A stretch of DNA of 64,000 nt from contig CAKPLP010000007.1 in assembly GCA_934167695.1 (NCBI GenBank), positions 15,316-79,315 of the forward strand, in the 5' to 3' direction. A program made the translations under genes and the position numbers. Shown piece after piece: positions 52,602 through 61,427 of this stretch (position 1 is the first letter of the stretch; each line of letters begins with the position of its first letter). The notes under the pieces were generated by a model, which saw only the letters and a list, made by a program, of their open reading frames with translations, was not told the origin of the DNA and did not search any database. The stretch is from an uncultured Bacilli bacterium. Its GTDB lineage: Bacteria > Bacillota_I > Bacilli_A > RF39 > UBA660.

Positions 52602-53490
52602 ATTTCACCTTCAAAATGTCAAAGAAAGCATCTAATCTTGTATACAATCCAGTATTAGAAAAACTTTCCTTATTTATATTTAAAATAGGAAGTTCCACTT
52701 TTCTTTTAATAATCTCATTAGAAAGAGAATCCGGTCCACATGGAAAGGTAGAAAGTAGAATAATTCCATCTACTTTATTTTTATAATAATTAATAGCCGC
52801 TACCACTTTTTTACTATGAGTCCAATGAATATCAGTAGAAATTTTAAAACATTCTCTATCAACAACATCATCTTCTAAATAATTAGAATAAATAATTTCA
52901 ATATTATTTTTTTCTAAATAATTGATAATATCAACACCTATAATTTCATCGTATAAATTATAAGGATGTCCTGCGAATAATATTTTTATCTTTTCACTTT
53001 TTAGTTTTTTTGCTTGTTCTGCAATTTTATCTTTTATATACAGTTTTTTCTTTCTTTTAGCATAACAATAAGCATTATAAGTTTCAATATAACTAATACC
53101 TAAACTGCTACCAAGTTTTGTATAAGCAAGAACTTCATTTTCATTATTATATAAATCTATATTATAATTAATTATTTTAATATCAGAAAATAAATTACGA
53201 GTAAGATCATATAAACAATTAAAATTAGTACAAACTTGTTCATGTTTTTTTATAGAAAAAAGTCTAGGAACTAAAACAAAGTCACATTTATTTTTTAAAT
53301 TCTTTACTTGACCTAGGAATATTTTTAATGAAAGACAAGCTTCACTATTTGCTAAGCTTTCACCATCTTTAATAATTTGTTTATTGGTTTTATCACTAAC
53401 AACATAGTCAATATCTAATTTTTCAAAAAAATATTTCCACATTATTCCATCATAAAAGTAAAGTAATGCTCTAGGTATTCCTACTTTCAT
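52585..53490 (-). CDS. DUF2229-type protein, N-terminal half, first gene of the activase operon
   Basis: ATG 53490 follows AAGGAGGAG; an in-frame upstream start is not used because it precedes the site. The 301-residue protein opens MKVGIPRALLYFYDGIMWKYFF, the DUF2229 start, and has NSEACLSLKIFLGQV, CDFVLVPRLFS and LLSTFPCGPDSL with conserved Cys. It overlaps the next gene by 17 bases. Substrate and physiological role of this family are not established. Confidence 0.75.
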   Translation of the reverse strand: MKVGIPRALLYFYDGIMWKYFFEKLDIDYVVSDKTNKQIIKDGESLANSEACLSLKIFLGQVKNLKNKCDFVLVPRLFSIKKHEQVCTNFNCLYDLTRNLFSDIKIINYNIDLYNNENEVLAYTKLGSSLGISYIETYNAYCYAKRKKKLYIKDKIAEQAKKLKSEKIKILFAGHPYNLYDEIIGVDIINYLEKNNIEIIYSNYLEDDVVDRECFKISTDIHWTHSKKVVAAINYYKNKVDGIILLSTFPCGPDSLSNEIIKRKVELPILNINKESFSNTGLYTRLDAFFDILKVKYEKSY

Positions 53491-53591
53491 AAAACTCCTC
53501 CTTCCATACAAAATATGTGTAAAATTTAAAATAATACATTTAAATTATCGACAAAATTTTATATAATGTAAAAGGATAAGGAAGTGCTAGT

Positions 53592-54176
53592 ATGAAAAAA
53601 AATATATTATTAATTTTGGTAGCAGGCGTAATGTTAATTACACCAGTACATGTTAATGCTGCTAATAACAAAGATGAGGTTACTCTTGCCAAATGTGTTG
53701 ATGGTGATACCGCCCGTTTTAATATTAATGGTGAGGTAAAAAGTACCAGATTTATTGCAATCGATACCCCAGAGTCTGTTCATCCTAAAAAGAAAGTAGA
53801 ACCATATGGTAAAGAGGCTAGTAATTATACTTGTAATAAACTAAAAAATGCTAAAAAAATAGTTCTTGAGTATGATGAAAATTCAACAAAAACAGATAAG
53901 TATGATAGGATAATCGCTTGGGTATTTGTAGATGATGAACTATTACAAGAAGATTTAGTATCAAAAGGTTATGCCAAAGTTGCCTATTTATATGGAGATT
54001 ATAAATATACAACCCAATTAAAAGAAAAAGAACAAATAGCTAAGAATAAAAAATTAAGAATTTGGAGTTCAAATACTAATACAAATGATACTACATCAGA
54101 AGAAACCGATGAATTAGTTGAAATTTTGAAGAAAATTGCTAAAAAACTATTAAAAAAGATTGAAAATATGCTATAA
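53592..54176 (+). CDS. Secreted thermonuclease (SNase-like)
   Basis: The 194-residue protein has a signal peptide ending near VNAANN. The OB-fold nuclease shows KCVDGDTARF (Ca ligand Asp), TRFIAIDTPES (catalytic Arg and Glu), KTDKYDRIIAWVFVDDELL (second catalytic Arg) and LVSKGYAKVAYLY. A C-terminal Lys-rich helix follows (ILKKIAKKLLKKIENML). It probably degrades extracellular DNA or RNA for nutrients or defence. It diverges from the activase operon. Confidence 0.9.
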   Translation: MKKNILLILVAGVMLITPVHVNAANNKDEVTLAKCVDGDTARFNINGEVKSTRFIAIDTPESVHPKKKVEPYGKEASNYTCNKLKNAKKIVLEYDENSTKTDKYDRIIAWVFVDDELLQEDLVSKGYAKVAYLYGDYKYTTQLKEKEQIAKNKKLRIWSSNTNTNDTTSEETDELVEILKKIAKKLLKKIENML

Positions 54177-54202
54177 TCTCTATAGAAAGAGAGGAGAGTA
54201 TC

Positions 54203-54961
54203 ATGGCAAATACTAAAAAAAGTAATGATGAAAAAGATACTAAGAAAAAGACAACTAAAAAAGTAGAAAAAGAAACAGAAAAAAAATCTACAGCTAAAAA
54301 GTCTACAAAGAATTCATCTACTAAAAAAGCAGAAAAAAAACAAGCACCAAAAAAAGTTGAAAAAATAGTAGAAGAATCAAAAGAAGAAGTAGAACAAGTT
54401 ACAGAAGAAACTACTAATAATAAAAAAATAAAAATTATTTTTGTAATTATCGGATTAGTTATATTCTTTGCAGTAATTTTTGCAATTAGTAACTCAACAG
54501 GAAAAGGAGAATATAGTGATGCTCCAACAGCAAGTAATTCAGGATCAGTTCAAACAAGTGATGTATCACAAGAATCAGCATCAATATCAGAAGATGAAAT
54601 GTCTGACTTAACATCTATTGATATTAAACAATATCTTGCATTAAAGAAATCAAATGATAATTATTCAATTATCTATATTGGACGTCCTACTTGTTCACAT
54701 TGTCAAGTTCAACTTCCTATTATGAAACATATGGTATATAAATATGGAGTAACAGTTAATTACTTAAATACTGATGATTTAGATGAAGATGGTATTAGTA
54801 AATTACAAGCATCTGATGACTACTTTAGTGAAGGATGGGGAACACCATTAATATTAATTGTAAAAAATGATGAAATAGTTACAAAATCAGAAGGTGAAAC
54901 AAGTATTGAAGATCTAGTAACTATGTTTAAAAAATACAATTTAATAAAAGAAGAAGAATAA
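54203..54961 (+). CDS. Membrane-anchored thioredoxin-like protein with Lys/Glu-rich cytoplasmic arm
   Basis: The protein has 252 residues. The first ~70 are a low-complexity Lys/Thr/Glu arm (KKTTKKVEKETEKKSTAKKS), then one membrane segment (about 76-94), a Ser-rich linker and a thioredoxin domain with IYIGRPTCSHCQVQLPIM (CSHC active site) and GWGTPLILIV (cis-Pro). It resembles the 11111 protein in design. It may serve disulfide formation in the many Cys-containing surface proteins here. Confidence 0.8.
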   Translation: MANTKKSNDEKDTKKKTTKKVEKETEKKSTAKKSTKNSSTKKAEKKQAPKKVEKIVEESKEEVEQVTEETTNNKKIKIIFVIIGLVIFFAVIFAISNSTGKGEYSDAPTASNSGSVQTSDVSQESASISEDEMSDLTSIDIKQYLALKKSNDNYSIIYIGRPTCSHCQVQLPIMKHMVYKYGVTVNYLNTDDLDEDGISKLQASDDYFSEGWGTPLILIVKNDEIVTKSEGETSIEDLVTMFKKYNLIKEEE

Positions 54962-54985
54962 AATAGTTAAAGAAAGAGTGATATT

Positions 54986-55426
54986 ATGGCAGACATTTAT
55001 CAAATGGTTGCAGAATTTAAAAGAAGATACCCTTTAACGATTGGATGGCGCTATAAGAAGAATGCATCAGTTATCGAAAAACATCTAAATCCCGGAGAAA
55101 AGGTTTTATATGCTTTTATAGCACAAAAAAATGATAATCCATTTAATATTTTTGGAAGTGCAGTTATTGCACTTACTACCGAGAGAATACTAATTGGTAG
55201 AAAGAGAGTAGTAATAGGGTATTTTTTAGACTCCGTAACACCAGACTTATTTAATGATTTAAAAGTAGTAGGTGGAATTATCTGGGGAAAAGTATATATA
55301 GATACAATAAAAGAATTCATAACCTTATCAGATATTTCTAACGATGCTTTACCAGAAATTGAATCTGCCATTTCTGCCTTTATGATGGAACAAAAAAAGA
55401 AATATCATTTGAAAAAAGACAATTAA
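54986..55426 (+). CDS. Bacterial PH-domain protein
   Basis: The 146-residue protein has no membrane segment. It shows the bPH pattern: HLNPGEKVLYAFIAQKN, GSAVIALTTERILIGRKRVVIG and a later KVYIDTIKEFITLSDI, with a C-terminal helix ESAISAFMMEQKKK. Members of this family often bind lipids or partners at the membrane. It follows the thioredoxin-like gene by 24 nt and may be co-transcribed. Confidence 0.75.
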   Translation: MADIYQMVAEFKRRYPLTIGWRYKKNASVIEKHLNPGEKVLYAFIAQKNDNPFNIFGSAVIALTTERILIGRKRVVIGYFLDSVTPDLFNDLKVVGGIIWGKVYIDTIKEFITLSDISNDALPEIESAISAFMMEQKKKYHLKKDN

Positions 55427-55476
55427 ATAATAATATAATTCCTTCTAATACATATAGTTTATTAGGAGGAATTTTT

Positions 55477-55926
55477 ATGTATAATGATTATATTGTAAAA
55501 AATGGTGATAATTTAGAAAATATTTCTAAAAGATTCGGTATATCACAAGAAGAATTAATAAATATTAATAATATTAAACCTATATATCCTATTATGGAAG
55601 GAACAAGGATAAAAGTTCCATCTAATATCACAACATTGTTTGATTATTATACAATAAAAAAAGGGGATAACATTTATTCTATTGCTTCAAGCTATAATGT
55701 GAGTCCTAAAAACCTAATATTATTAAACAATTTAGATCCAAATAAATATTTATATCCAAATCAAAAAATAATGGTACCAAGAAGAGGAACAAAGTTATAC
55801 TCAACTAAAGTAGGAGACAGTTTTCAAAAAATAAAACAAGAAAATAATCTTAAGAGTCAAGATTTAACGAAATATAATGAATTATATTTAATGCCAGATC
55901 AGTTAATTGTATATAAATCAATATAA
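55477..55926 (+). CDS. LysM-repeat protein without signal peptide
   Basis: The protein has 149 residues and three LysM units: YIVKNGDNLENISKRFGISQEELININNI, YYTIKKGDNIYSIASSYNVSPKNLILLNNL in the middle (two clear units), and a weaker third (YSTKVGDSFQKIKQENN). LysM binds GlcNAc polymers such as peptidoglycan. There is no secretion signal, as in spore morphogenetic proteins such as SafA. GGAGG precedes the ATG. Whether it acts inside the cell or is exported by another route is unknown. Confidence 0.8.
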   Translation: MYNDYIVKNGDNLENISKRFGISQEELININNIKPIYPIMEGTRIKVPSNITTLFDYYTIKKGDNIYSIASSYNVSPKNLILLNNLDPNKYLYPNQKIMVPRRGTKLYSTKVGDSFQKIKQENNLKSQDLTKYNELYLMPDQLIVYKSI

Positions 55927-55940
55927 TATTATAAATGTAA

Positions 55941-55969
55941 TTGACAAGTAAGCAATTTTATATTACAAT
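55941..55969 (+). promoter_or_regulatory. Promoter for tRNA-Cys
   Basis: TTGACA and TACAAT are separated by 17 bp, 14 nt before the tRNA. Confidence 0.85.
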
Positions 55970-55983
55970 TATAACTGTCTACT

Positions 55984-56057
55984 GGGTCCATAGCCAAGTG
56001 GTAAGGCGTGGGACTGCAACTCCCTGATCGTTGGTTCAAATCCGACTGGGCCCTCCA
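55984..56057 (+). tRNA. trnC: tRNA-Cys (anticodon GCA)
   Basis: GGGTCCA pairs with TGGGCCC as acceptor stem (one G-T pair). The anticodon loop CTGCAAC gives GCA, and the T arm is GTTGG-TTCAAAT-CCGAC. The discriminator is T, typical of tRNA-Cys, and CCA is encoded. The anticodon stem has one T-T mismatch at its top. It marks the edge of an accessory region. Confidence 0.97.
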
Positions 56058-56102
56058 TTGGAAAATCTGTCCGAACTTTTATAGTTTAGGACTTAAATAT
56101 AT

Positions 56103-56137
56103 AAGTATCAATTTCTAAAAGAAGTTGGTACTTTTTT
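56103..56137 (+). terminator. Terminator downstream of tRNA-Cys
   Basis: A long hairpin AAGTATCAATTTC / GAAGTTGGTACTT, with two G-T pairs, is followed by a T run. A second, GTCC/GGAC hairpin lies at 56067-56092. Confidence 0.75.
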
Positions 56138-56156
56138 AGTGTTTAAGTTTGAAAGA

Positions 56157-56411
56157 ATGGATTTTATGATTAGCATTACAACAAAAGAATTAGAAATTGA
56201 AAATGAGTTAAAAAGAAAAATTGAATTTATATGTGATTTTTGTAATACCAAACCTACTATTATAAATGGTAATATTAGAAATATTGATAAATCAAATTTA
56301 AGTTATGTAGAACCTCATAGAATAATAATTAAAGGTATTACTTTTCTTGCATTTAACTATTCTAAAACTTTATATGTTGGTAATCTATCAAATAAACTAG
56401 AATTAAATTAA
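56157..56411 (+). CDS. Small hypothetical protein at the start of the accessory region
   Basis: About 84 residues; the start is uncertain (ATG at 56157 or 56166, GTG at 56139 inside the terminator). The sequence has FICDFCNTKP, a CxxC-like pair, and a beta-rich end. No family is recognised. It lies between tRNA-Cys and the decayed relaxase and may itself be a remnant. Confidence 0.35.
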   Translation: MDFMISITTKELEIENELKRKIEFICDFCNTKPTIINGNIRNIDKSNLSYVEPHRIIIKGITFLAFNYSKTLYVGNLSNKLELN

Positions 56412-56441
56412 AATATAATATTTTGTACTAACTTCTCTTAA

Positions 56442-57282
56442 ACAAGTATTAGATTTAGAAAATATAGTCCTAACTTTAAAATAGCAAATTCAACAATACA
56501 TTTTGATGAATCTAGCCCACATTTACATATTGTTGGTGTTCCTTTTAAAGATGACAGTAAAAATAGTATTGGAAGTTCAAGCCGGTAAAAGTGATGCTTT
56601 TACCACTGATAGTTTGAGAAATATACAAGATAAAATGTGAGATATTGTATTAACACCTTTACAAAGCTTATAATATAAATTACCTTTAAAGACAAAAGAA
56701 GAAGGAAGTAATCAAGATATAAATGTTAAAAATATGACTAATTATATACAATTAAAAAAACAAGAAACAAAAAACGACTTAATGAGTTAAATGACAAAGC
56801 AAATGATTTACAAAATAAATCTTTACAAATTACTAATATTATCGATAACTTAAAAACTAATAAATTAAATAAGAATAATTATTCAATCACAAATGATGAA
56901 ATAAATGAAATTAAGGATTATATTAAAAAAACACAAGACACTACTTCTAATTTAAAAACAACAAATGATTTAACTACAATATTAGAGCATTATGAAGAGG
57001 ACTTAAAAAATCATTCAAAAGAAGTTAAAAACTTACAACAAAGAATTAAAAATAGTGATAATAAAATTGATGAATTAGAATATAAATTGGATTTTGCAAA
57101 TGACACTATTGATGAGTTAGAAGATAAAGTATCAAATGTTAGAATACTTTAAAAAATTGTGGAAAAAGTTTATAGAATTTTTACAAAATAAATTCTTCTC
57201 TACTGATAAATATGATAATATCATTCAAGATTTATATGATGGGGATGATGGGGATATACTTAAAATGATGACATTGATATAA
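56442..57282 (+). pseudogene. Decayed MobV/Pre-type plasmid relaxase
   Basis: Fragments in different frames read in order: TIHFDESSPHLHIVGVPFKDD, the HxDExxPHxH relaxase motif with the first His in IHFDE; KSDAFTTDSLRNIQDKM; a long coiled coil (LEHYEEDLKNHSKEV, DELEYKLDFANDTIDELEDKV); and a tail EYFKKLWKKFIEFLQNKFF. The pieces are separated by a TAA after GSSSR, a TGA after QDKM and at least two frameshifts. MobV relaxases mobilise small plasmids and integrative elements. The gene cannot make a full protein. Confidence 0.75.
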
Positions 57283-57342
57283 TTCAAAATAATAAAAGTA
57301 AATAAAATGAAATAGAAAATAACTGAAAATAGCAAAGTAATA

Positions 57343-57371
57343 TTGACTTTGATATAACTTTGTGGTAGTAT
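57343..57371 (+). promoter_or_regulatory. Promoter for the glycosyltransferase gene
   Basis: TTGACT and TAGTAT are separated by 17 bp. Confidence 0.55.
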
Positions 57372-57396
57372 ATAACCAATTTTAGGGGAAATTTAT

Positions 57397-59343
57397 ATGG
57401 TGATAGGAATAATAGGCGACCAAGAAAAGGAAAAATTAAGAAAAATTTTTAGTGATAATTATTCATTTAAGTTTGTAGATGTTGATGAAATATTTTCTGA
57501 TGCTTTGAAAAATATGCTAAAAGAAAATGATGACATTAAATATAACTGGAAAGGGAACAATTTGTTAATTCTAAAATTAAGAAATGAAGTTGATGCTAGG
57601 ATTAATGCTATAATAAACTCAATTCAAGAAGAAACTATTGTGCTTGACTATTCAATGTTAGAAGATTCTTATATAATTGAACAATGTGATTTATTAATTA
57701 AAATGAATTTTAATAATAAAAAAGTTGCTACAAATGATATAGAACTCTTAAAAAAATATAGGTCAGGAATTATATCTTCAAAGTATAGAAGTTCAAAATT
57801 TCATTTAGAAATGGATTGTGATGATAACTGGGAAAGTAAAATCAAAGAATATATTGATTATAATTTATACAATGACACTAAAATAACTGTTGTTGTTCCA
57901 GTTTATAATACATCCGACTATTTAACAAAATGTGTTAATAGTATAATTAATCAAACATATAGGAATTTAGAAATAATTTTAATAGATGATGGTTCTACTG
58001 ATGAGTCATTGGAACTATGCAAATTATTAGCTGAACGAGATAGCAGAATCAAAGTAATTCATCAAGATAATAAGGGATTAGCAGAAACAAGAAATAAAGG
58101 TATGGAACTTGCGACTGGCGAGTATATATGTTTTATTGATTCAGATGATTATATTGAAAATACAATGTTAGAAAAATTATTAAAAGCAATACAACAAACT
58201 AATGCAGATGTTTGTGAAGGTAGTTTTTATATCCACATGAAAGACGGAAACACAAAGGATGTTAGTTGTGAACAAAAAGGAGTAAGATTTGTAGATGGGA
58301 AATTAAATCTTATAAATGCTTATTCTGATGCTACTATTTTAATACCGGCATGGGATAAATTATATAAATTATCAGCAATTAAAGATATAAAATTTGATAA
58401 AAATTGTTTTAAAGAGGATTCTGATTATATATATAAATTATGTATGGCAGAAAAAACTTTTGCATTAGTACCTACTCCTTTTTATCATTATGTAAAAAGA
58501 AAAAATGTATCATTGACTGGAAATAAAATTTCTCAAAGGCTATTTACATTAAAAAATTGGGGTGAAAATGCTTATAATGAGGTTTTAGCTCAAGGAACTG
58601 AATATAGAGATGCAGCTGAAAAAATACTTTATAATAGTTTAGTACACATTTTAAGAAACTTCATGAGAGATTATAAAAATAATGTTTTAGAAGAAAACGA
58701 ATATAAAGAAGATATTCAAGTTGTAGTAAATGATTTAATAAATTTATTATTAAATGCTAAGGAAGTAAAAAAGTTTAGAAAATTAGACGAAGTATTGACT
58801 ATTATTAATGAACTTACAGAAGCAAAAGTTTTAGACAAAGATAAACTTCCATCTATTGAAATACCTTGTGTTGGTATTTTATGGAACTCTCTAAATAAAG
58901 AAATGATGGAAGAAGCAATACAATATATCCAAGAGCACTCTACTATTACTGATTTAGTTGCTGTTGATTTACAAGATCAATATAAACAATTTATTAAGGA
59001 TATTTATTTATATAACAATGAATTTGAGGGTGTTCCAGTTATTAAAGCAGGAACCTTAATAGATAAATATGATAGTAATACAATTATTGTCTTAAATATG
59101 ATAATACGAGTATCAAATTACATATATTTTAATAAAACTAAAGGTTTTATGTTTACTGAAATTGCTGAATTAAAATCATTTATAAGAAAATATTTTAAAA
59201 CAAAAATAAACGATTATGCTTATGACAATATTTTTCATTTAACTGTTGATAACGAGGAGTTTGAATATACAGATAGTGTATGCCGAAAATATATAAAAGA
59301 ATATAGAAATGGTAACAGAGGTAAAAAAGATGCAAAACAATAG
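57397..59343 (+). CDS. Three-part protein: nucleotide-kinase-like head, GT2 glycosyltransferase, unknown C-terminal domain
   Basis: The protein has 648 residues. Residues 1-150 (MVIGIIGDQEKEKLRKIF..., IVLDYSMLEDSYIIEQCDLLIKM) resemble a dephospho-CoA-kinase-like fold without a proper P-loop. Residues about 160-400 are a GT2 domain: VVVPVYNTSDYLTKCVNSI, ILIDDGSTDES, NKGLAETRNKGME, ICFIDSDDYI with the DxD. Residues about 500-648 (CVGILWNSLNKEMMEEAIQYI...FMFTEIAELKSFIRKYFKT) form a further domain that I do not recognise. It probably makes a surface glycan; the next gene overlaps it. Confidence 0.75.
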   Translation: MVIGIIGDQEKEKLRKIFSDNYSFKFVDVDEIFSDALKNMLKENDDIKYNWKGNNLLILKLRNEVDARINAIINSIQEETIVLDYSMLEDSYIIEQCDLLIKMNFNNKKVATNDIELLKKYRSGIISSKYRSSKFHLEMDCDDNWESKIKEYIDYNLYNDTKITVVVPVYNTSDYLTKCVNSIINQTYRNLEIILIDDGSTDESLELCKLLAERDSRIKVIHQDNKGLAETRNKGMELATGEYICFIDSDDYIENTMLEKLLKAIQQTNADVCEGSFYIHMKDGNTKDVSCEQKGVRFVDGKLNLINAYSDATILIPAWDKLYKLSAIKDIKFDKNCFKEDSDYIYKLCMAEKTFALVPTPFYHYVKRKNVSLTGNKISQRLFTLKNWGENAYNEVLAQGTEYRDAAEKILYNSLVHILRNFMRDYKNNVLEENEYKEDIQVVVNDLINLLLNAKEVKKFRKLDEVLTIINELTEAKVLDKDKLPSIEIPCVGILWNSLNKEMMEEAIQYIQEHSTITDLVAVDLQDQYKQFIKDIYLYNNEFEGVPVIKAGTLIDKYDSNTIIVLNMIIRVSNYIYFNKTKGFMFTEIAELKSFIRKYFKTKINDYAYDNIFHLTVDNEEFEYTDSVCRKYIKEYRNGNRGKKDAKQ

Positions 59344-60310
59344 TTCTGTTAAAAATTATCAAGATATACAAACCATTAAAGCAATGTACGAAAAAGCATT
59401 TGATGATAAGAAAACAAAAGATATTAAAATAGATATATTGAGTGGTGGTATGAAAAATGCTGTATATTTAATAGAAAATAATAATAACAAGGTAGTTTTA
59501 AAAATTGCTCCAAAAGATGAAAGCAAGATGATATCAGTAGATAGAAATATTTTTTGGTGGGAAACCGAGATGTTGAAAAAAATGCGAGAAATTAGTTTTC
59601 CATCTCCTAGATTATTATATTATGATAATAGTTGTGAATTATGTGAATCGCCATACATGTTTATGAGTTATATTGAGGGAGAAACATATTCAAAAATTAA
59701 AGAAAAATTAAGTGAAGAAGAAAAATCAAAAATAGAATATCAATTAGGACTATTAAGCAAAAAAATATGCTTAATAAAAGGAAATAATTTTTTTATTCCT
59801 AGTCATCCAGATAAAAAATTTAATAATAATTATGAATTTGTTTCATATTTATTTGATTTGTTATTGGAAAATGCTAATTCGTTAAACATGGATCTTGGAA
59901 TAAAAAATTATGAAAATATAAAGAACTTAATTATCTCTAATAAAGAAAGTTTAAATAATATTAATGATATTTGTTTAGTACATACAGACATATGGGATGG
60001 TAATATCTTAATAAAAAGTGGTAAAGTATCTGGTATTGTTGATTTTTCTGATTTATACTTTGGCGATGAAATAATGACATTTTATTTTCATACAATTGAT
60101 GGCGAAACTAGTGAAAGTTTTTTAAATGGATTTAATAATAAAAAACTTAATAATGATGAAAAAATCAGGATAGAAATATATCGCTTGTATGTTATATTAA
60201 AAATGATAGTTGATTGTGAATTGAAGCAGTATGGAAAATTTGATTGGATGTATGAAAATTTAGATACTAGAATAGATTCGTTGCAACGAATAAAAAAAGG
60301 TAAATACTAA
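59330..60310 (+). CDS. APH/choline-kinase-like phosphotransferase
   Basis: ATG 59330 has AGAGG eight bases upstream and overlaps the end of the glycosyltransferase gene by 14 bases. The 326-residue protein has LSGGMKNAVYLIEN...VVLKIAP (nucleotide loop and Lys), LVHTDIWDGNILI (HxDxxxxN catalytic loop) and GIVDFSDLYFGD (metal Asp). This is the aminoglycoside phosphotransferase fold, which also covers choline, sugar and homoserine kinases. Coupling with a glycosyltransferase favours a sugar or glycan-decoration substrate over drug resistance; this is inferred. Confidence 0.8.
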   Translation: MQNNSSVKNYQDIQTIKAMYEKAFDDKKTKDIKIDILSGGMKNAVYLIENNNNKVVLKIAPKDESKMISVDRNIFWWETEMLKKMREISFPSPRLLYYDNSCELCESPYMFMSYIEGETYSKIKEKLSEEEKSKIEYQLGLLSKKICLIKGNNFFIPSHPDKKFNNNYEFVSYLFDLLLENANSLNMDLGIKNYENIKNLIISNKESLNNINDICLVHTDIWDGNILIKSGKVSGIVDFSDLYFGDEIMTFYFHTIDGETSESFLNGFNNKKLNNDEKIRIEIYRLYVILKMIVDCELKQYGKFDWMYENLDTRIDSLQRIKKGKY

Positions 60311-60328
60311 TATAATTTTAAAAAAGTG

Positions 60329-60337
60329 TGTTATAAT
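60329..60337 (+). promoter_or_regulatory. Extended -10 promoter for the Nudix gene
   Basis: TG-T-TATAAT lies 33 nt before the ATG. Confidence 0.55.
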
Positions 60338-60369
60338 TGGATTAGTATAAAAGAAAGCGAGAAAATATT

Positions 60370-60816
60370 ATGAAAGAATTTAAACAACTTGGAGCTTATG
60401 GCTTAATAATAAAAGATGGTAAAATTTTACTTATTAAAAAATTTGGTGGTCCTTATGATGGTAAACTTGATTTACCTGGTGGAACAATAGAATTTTGTGA
60501 AAGACCTGAGGAAGCCTTAAAAAGAGAATTAATGGAAGAAGTTGGCATTGAGGTAGTTGATTATAAATTGTTTGATGCCGATTCAGTATCTTTTGAATGG
60601 CAATTTAAGGAAGACATTTTAGTAAAAGTACATCATACTGGTATTTTCTTTACAGTTTCAAATTTTAATAATGAAATTAAGAAAGAAGTTAGTGTAGATG
60701 CAGTTAATGATGATTCACTTGGTGCAGAATTCTTTGATATTAAGAAATTATCAAAAAATGAATTATCTGCCATTGCTATAATGGAATTAGAAAAATTAGG
60801 ATATGAACTTAAATAA
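60370..60816 (+). CDS. Nudix hydrolase
   Basis: The protein has 148 residues, with GGTIEFCERPEEALKRELMEEVGI as a complete Nudix box. LGAYGLIIKDGKILLIKKFGGPYDGKLDLPGG is the preceding strand-loop. It resembles MutT/ADP-ribose-type enzymes; the substrate is not predictable. It stands between a possible surface-glycan pair and a repressor-like gene, and shares a bidirectional terminator with the latter. Confidence 0.85.
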   Translation: MKEFKQLGAYGLIIKDGKILLIKKFGGPYDGKLDLPGGTIEFCERPEEALKRELMEEVGIEVVDYKLFDADSVSFEWQFKEDILVKVHHTGIFFTVSNFNNEIKKEVSVDAVNDDSLGAEFFDIKKLSKNELSAIAIMELEKLGYELK

Positions 60817-60844
60817 AAACCTAGCAAATTTTGCTAGGTTTTTT
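60816..60844. terminator. Bidirectional terminator between Nudix and regulator genes
   Basis: AACCTAGCAAA / TTTGCTAGGTT perfect stem with A and T runs on the two sides. Confidence 0.95.
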
Positions 60845-60858
60845 AGTATTTTGAAAAG

Positions 60859-61299
60859 TTAATTATGTATTTTTCCACATAATTCAGATAAAGAAACTTT
60901 AAATTTTTTGGATAATTTATATAAATTTGAAGTTGAAATACATATTAATCCCTTTTCATATCTTGTTATACAAGCTTGTGAAACGCCAATCATATCAGCT
61001 ATATTCTCTTGAGATAATTCTTTTTTTGTTCTCAAATGTTTAATATTATTTCCAAGTTTAATTAAATCTAACCCTTTAATTAAATTAATATTCTTTCTAT
61101 TATTTGTTAGTCCTAAAATGTAATCAATAGAAAAATCAAAATAATCAGCAAAATCACACAAGTTTTTTAACGGGATGATATTAATTCCCAATTCCCATAA
61201 AGAGTAAGTTGAACGCTTAACATTTAGTATTTTAGCCATTTGTTCTTGTTTTATATCATTATCTTCTCTAATATCTTTTAATCTATTAAAATTTATCAT
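60859..61299 (-). CDS. Transcription regulator with two XRE-type helix-turn-helix domains
   Basis: The 146-residue protein is two Cro/CI-type domains in tandem. The first is LKDIREDNDIKQEQMAKILNVKRSTYSLWELG (about 6-38) and the second IKHLRTKKELSQENIADMIGVSQACITRYEKG (about 86-118). There is no ligand or oligomerisation domain. Each domain could read one half of the direct repeats found just upstream (61348-61386), so autoregulation and control of the divergent gene are likely. GGTGA precedes the ATG. Confidence 0.85.
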   Translation of the reverse strand: MINFNRLKDIREDNDIKQEQMAKILNVKRSTYSLWELGINIIPLKNLCDFADYFDFSIDYILGLTNNRKNINLIKGLDLIKLGNNIKHLRTKKELSQENIADMIGVSQACITRYEKGLICISTSNLYKLSKKFKVSLSELCGKIHN

Positions 61300-61347
61300 A
61301 AAATCACCTAATTTAATTTTCCCATTTATGATAAAAATATTAATAAA

Positions 61348-61389
61348 TTGCTATTTTGAGTTATTGCTTTTGCTATTTTGTGTTATAAT
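61348..61389 (+). promoter_or_regulatory. Direct-repeat operator overlapping a divergent promoter
   Basis: TTGCTATTTTGAGTTAT (61348-61364) and TTGCTATTTTGTGTTAT (61370-61386) differ in one base and start 22 bp apart, two helical turns. The second overlaps an extended -10 (TG-T-TATAAT, 61381-61389) that faces the 61428 ORF. Confidence 0.75.
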
Positions 61390-61427
61390 TTTAAGCAGAA
61401 TTATTTTGAGAAGAGGCTTTTAGTAAT

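Noticed and set aside
59330..60310. Aminoglycoside resistance gene
   Set aside because: The fold matches APH, but so do many sugar and choline kinases. Overlap with a glycosyltransferase gene and no resistance context make drug resistance unsupported.
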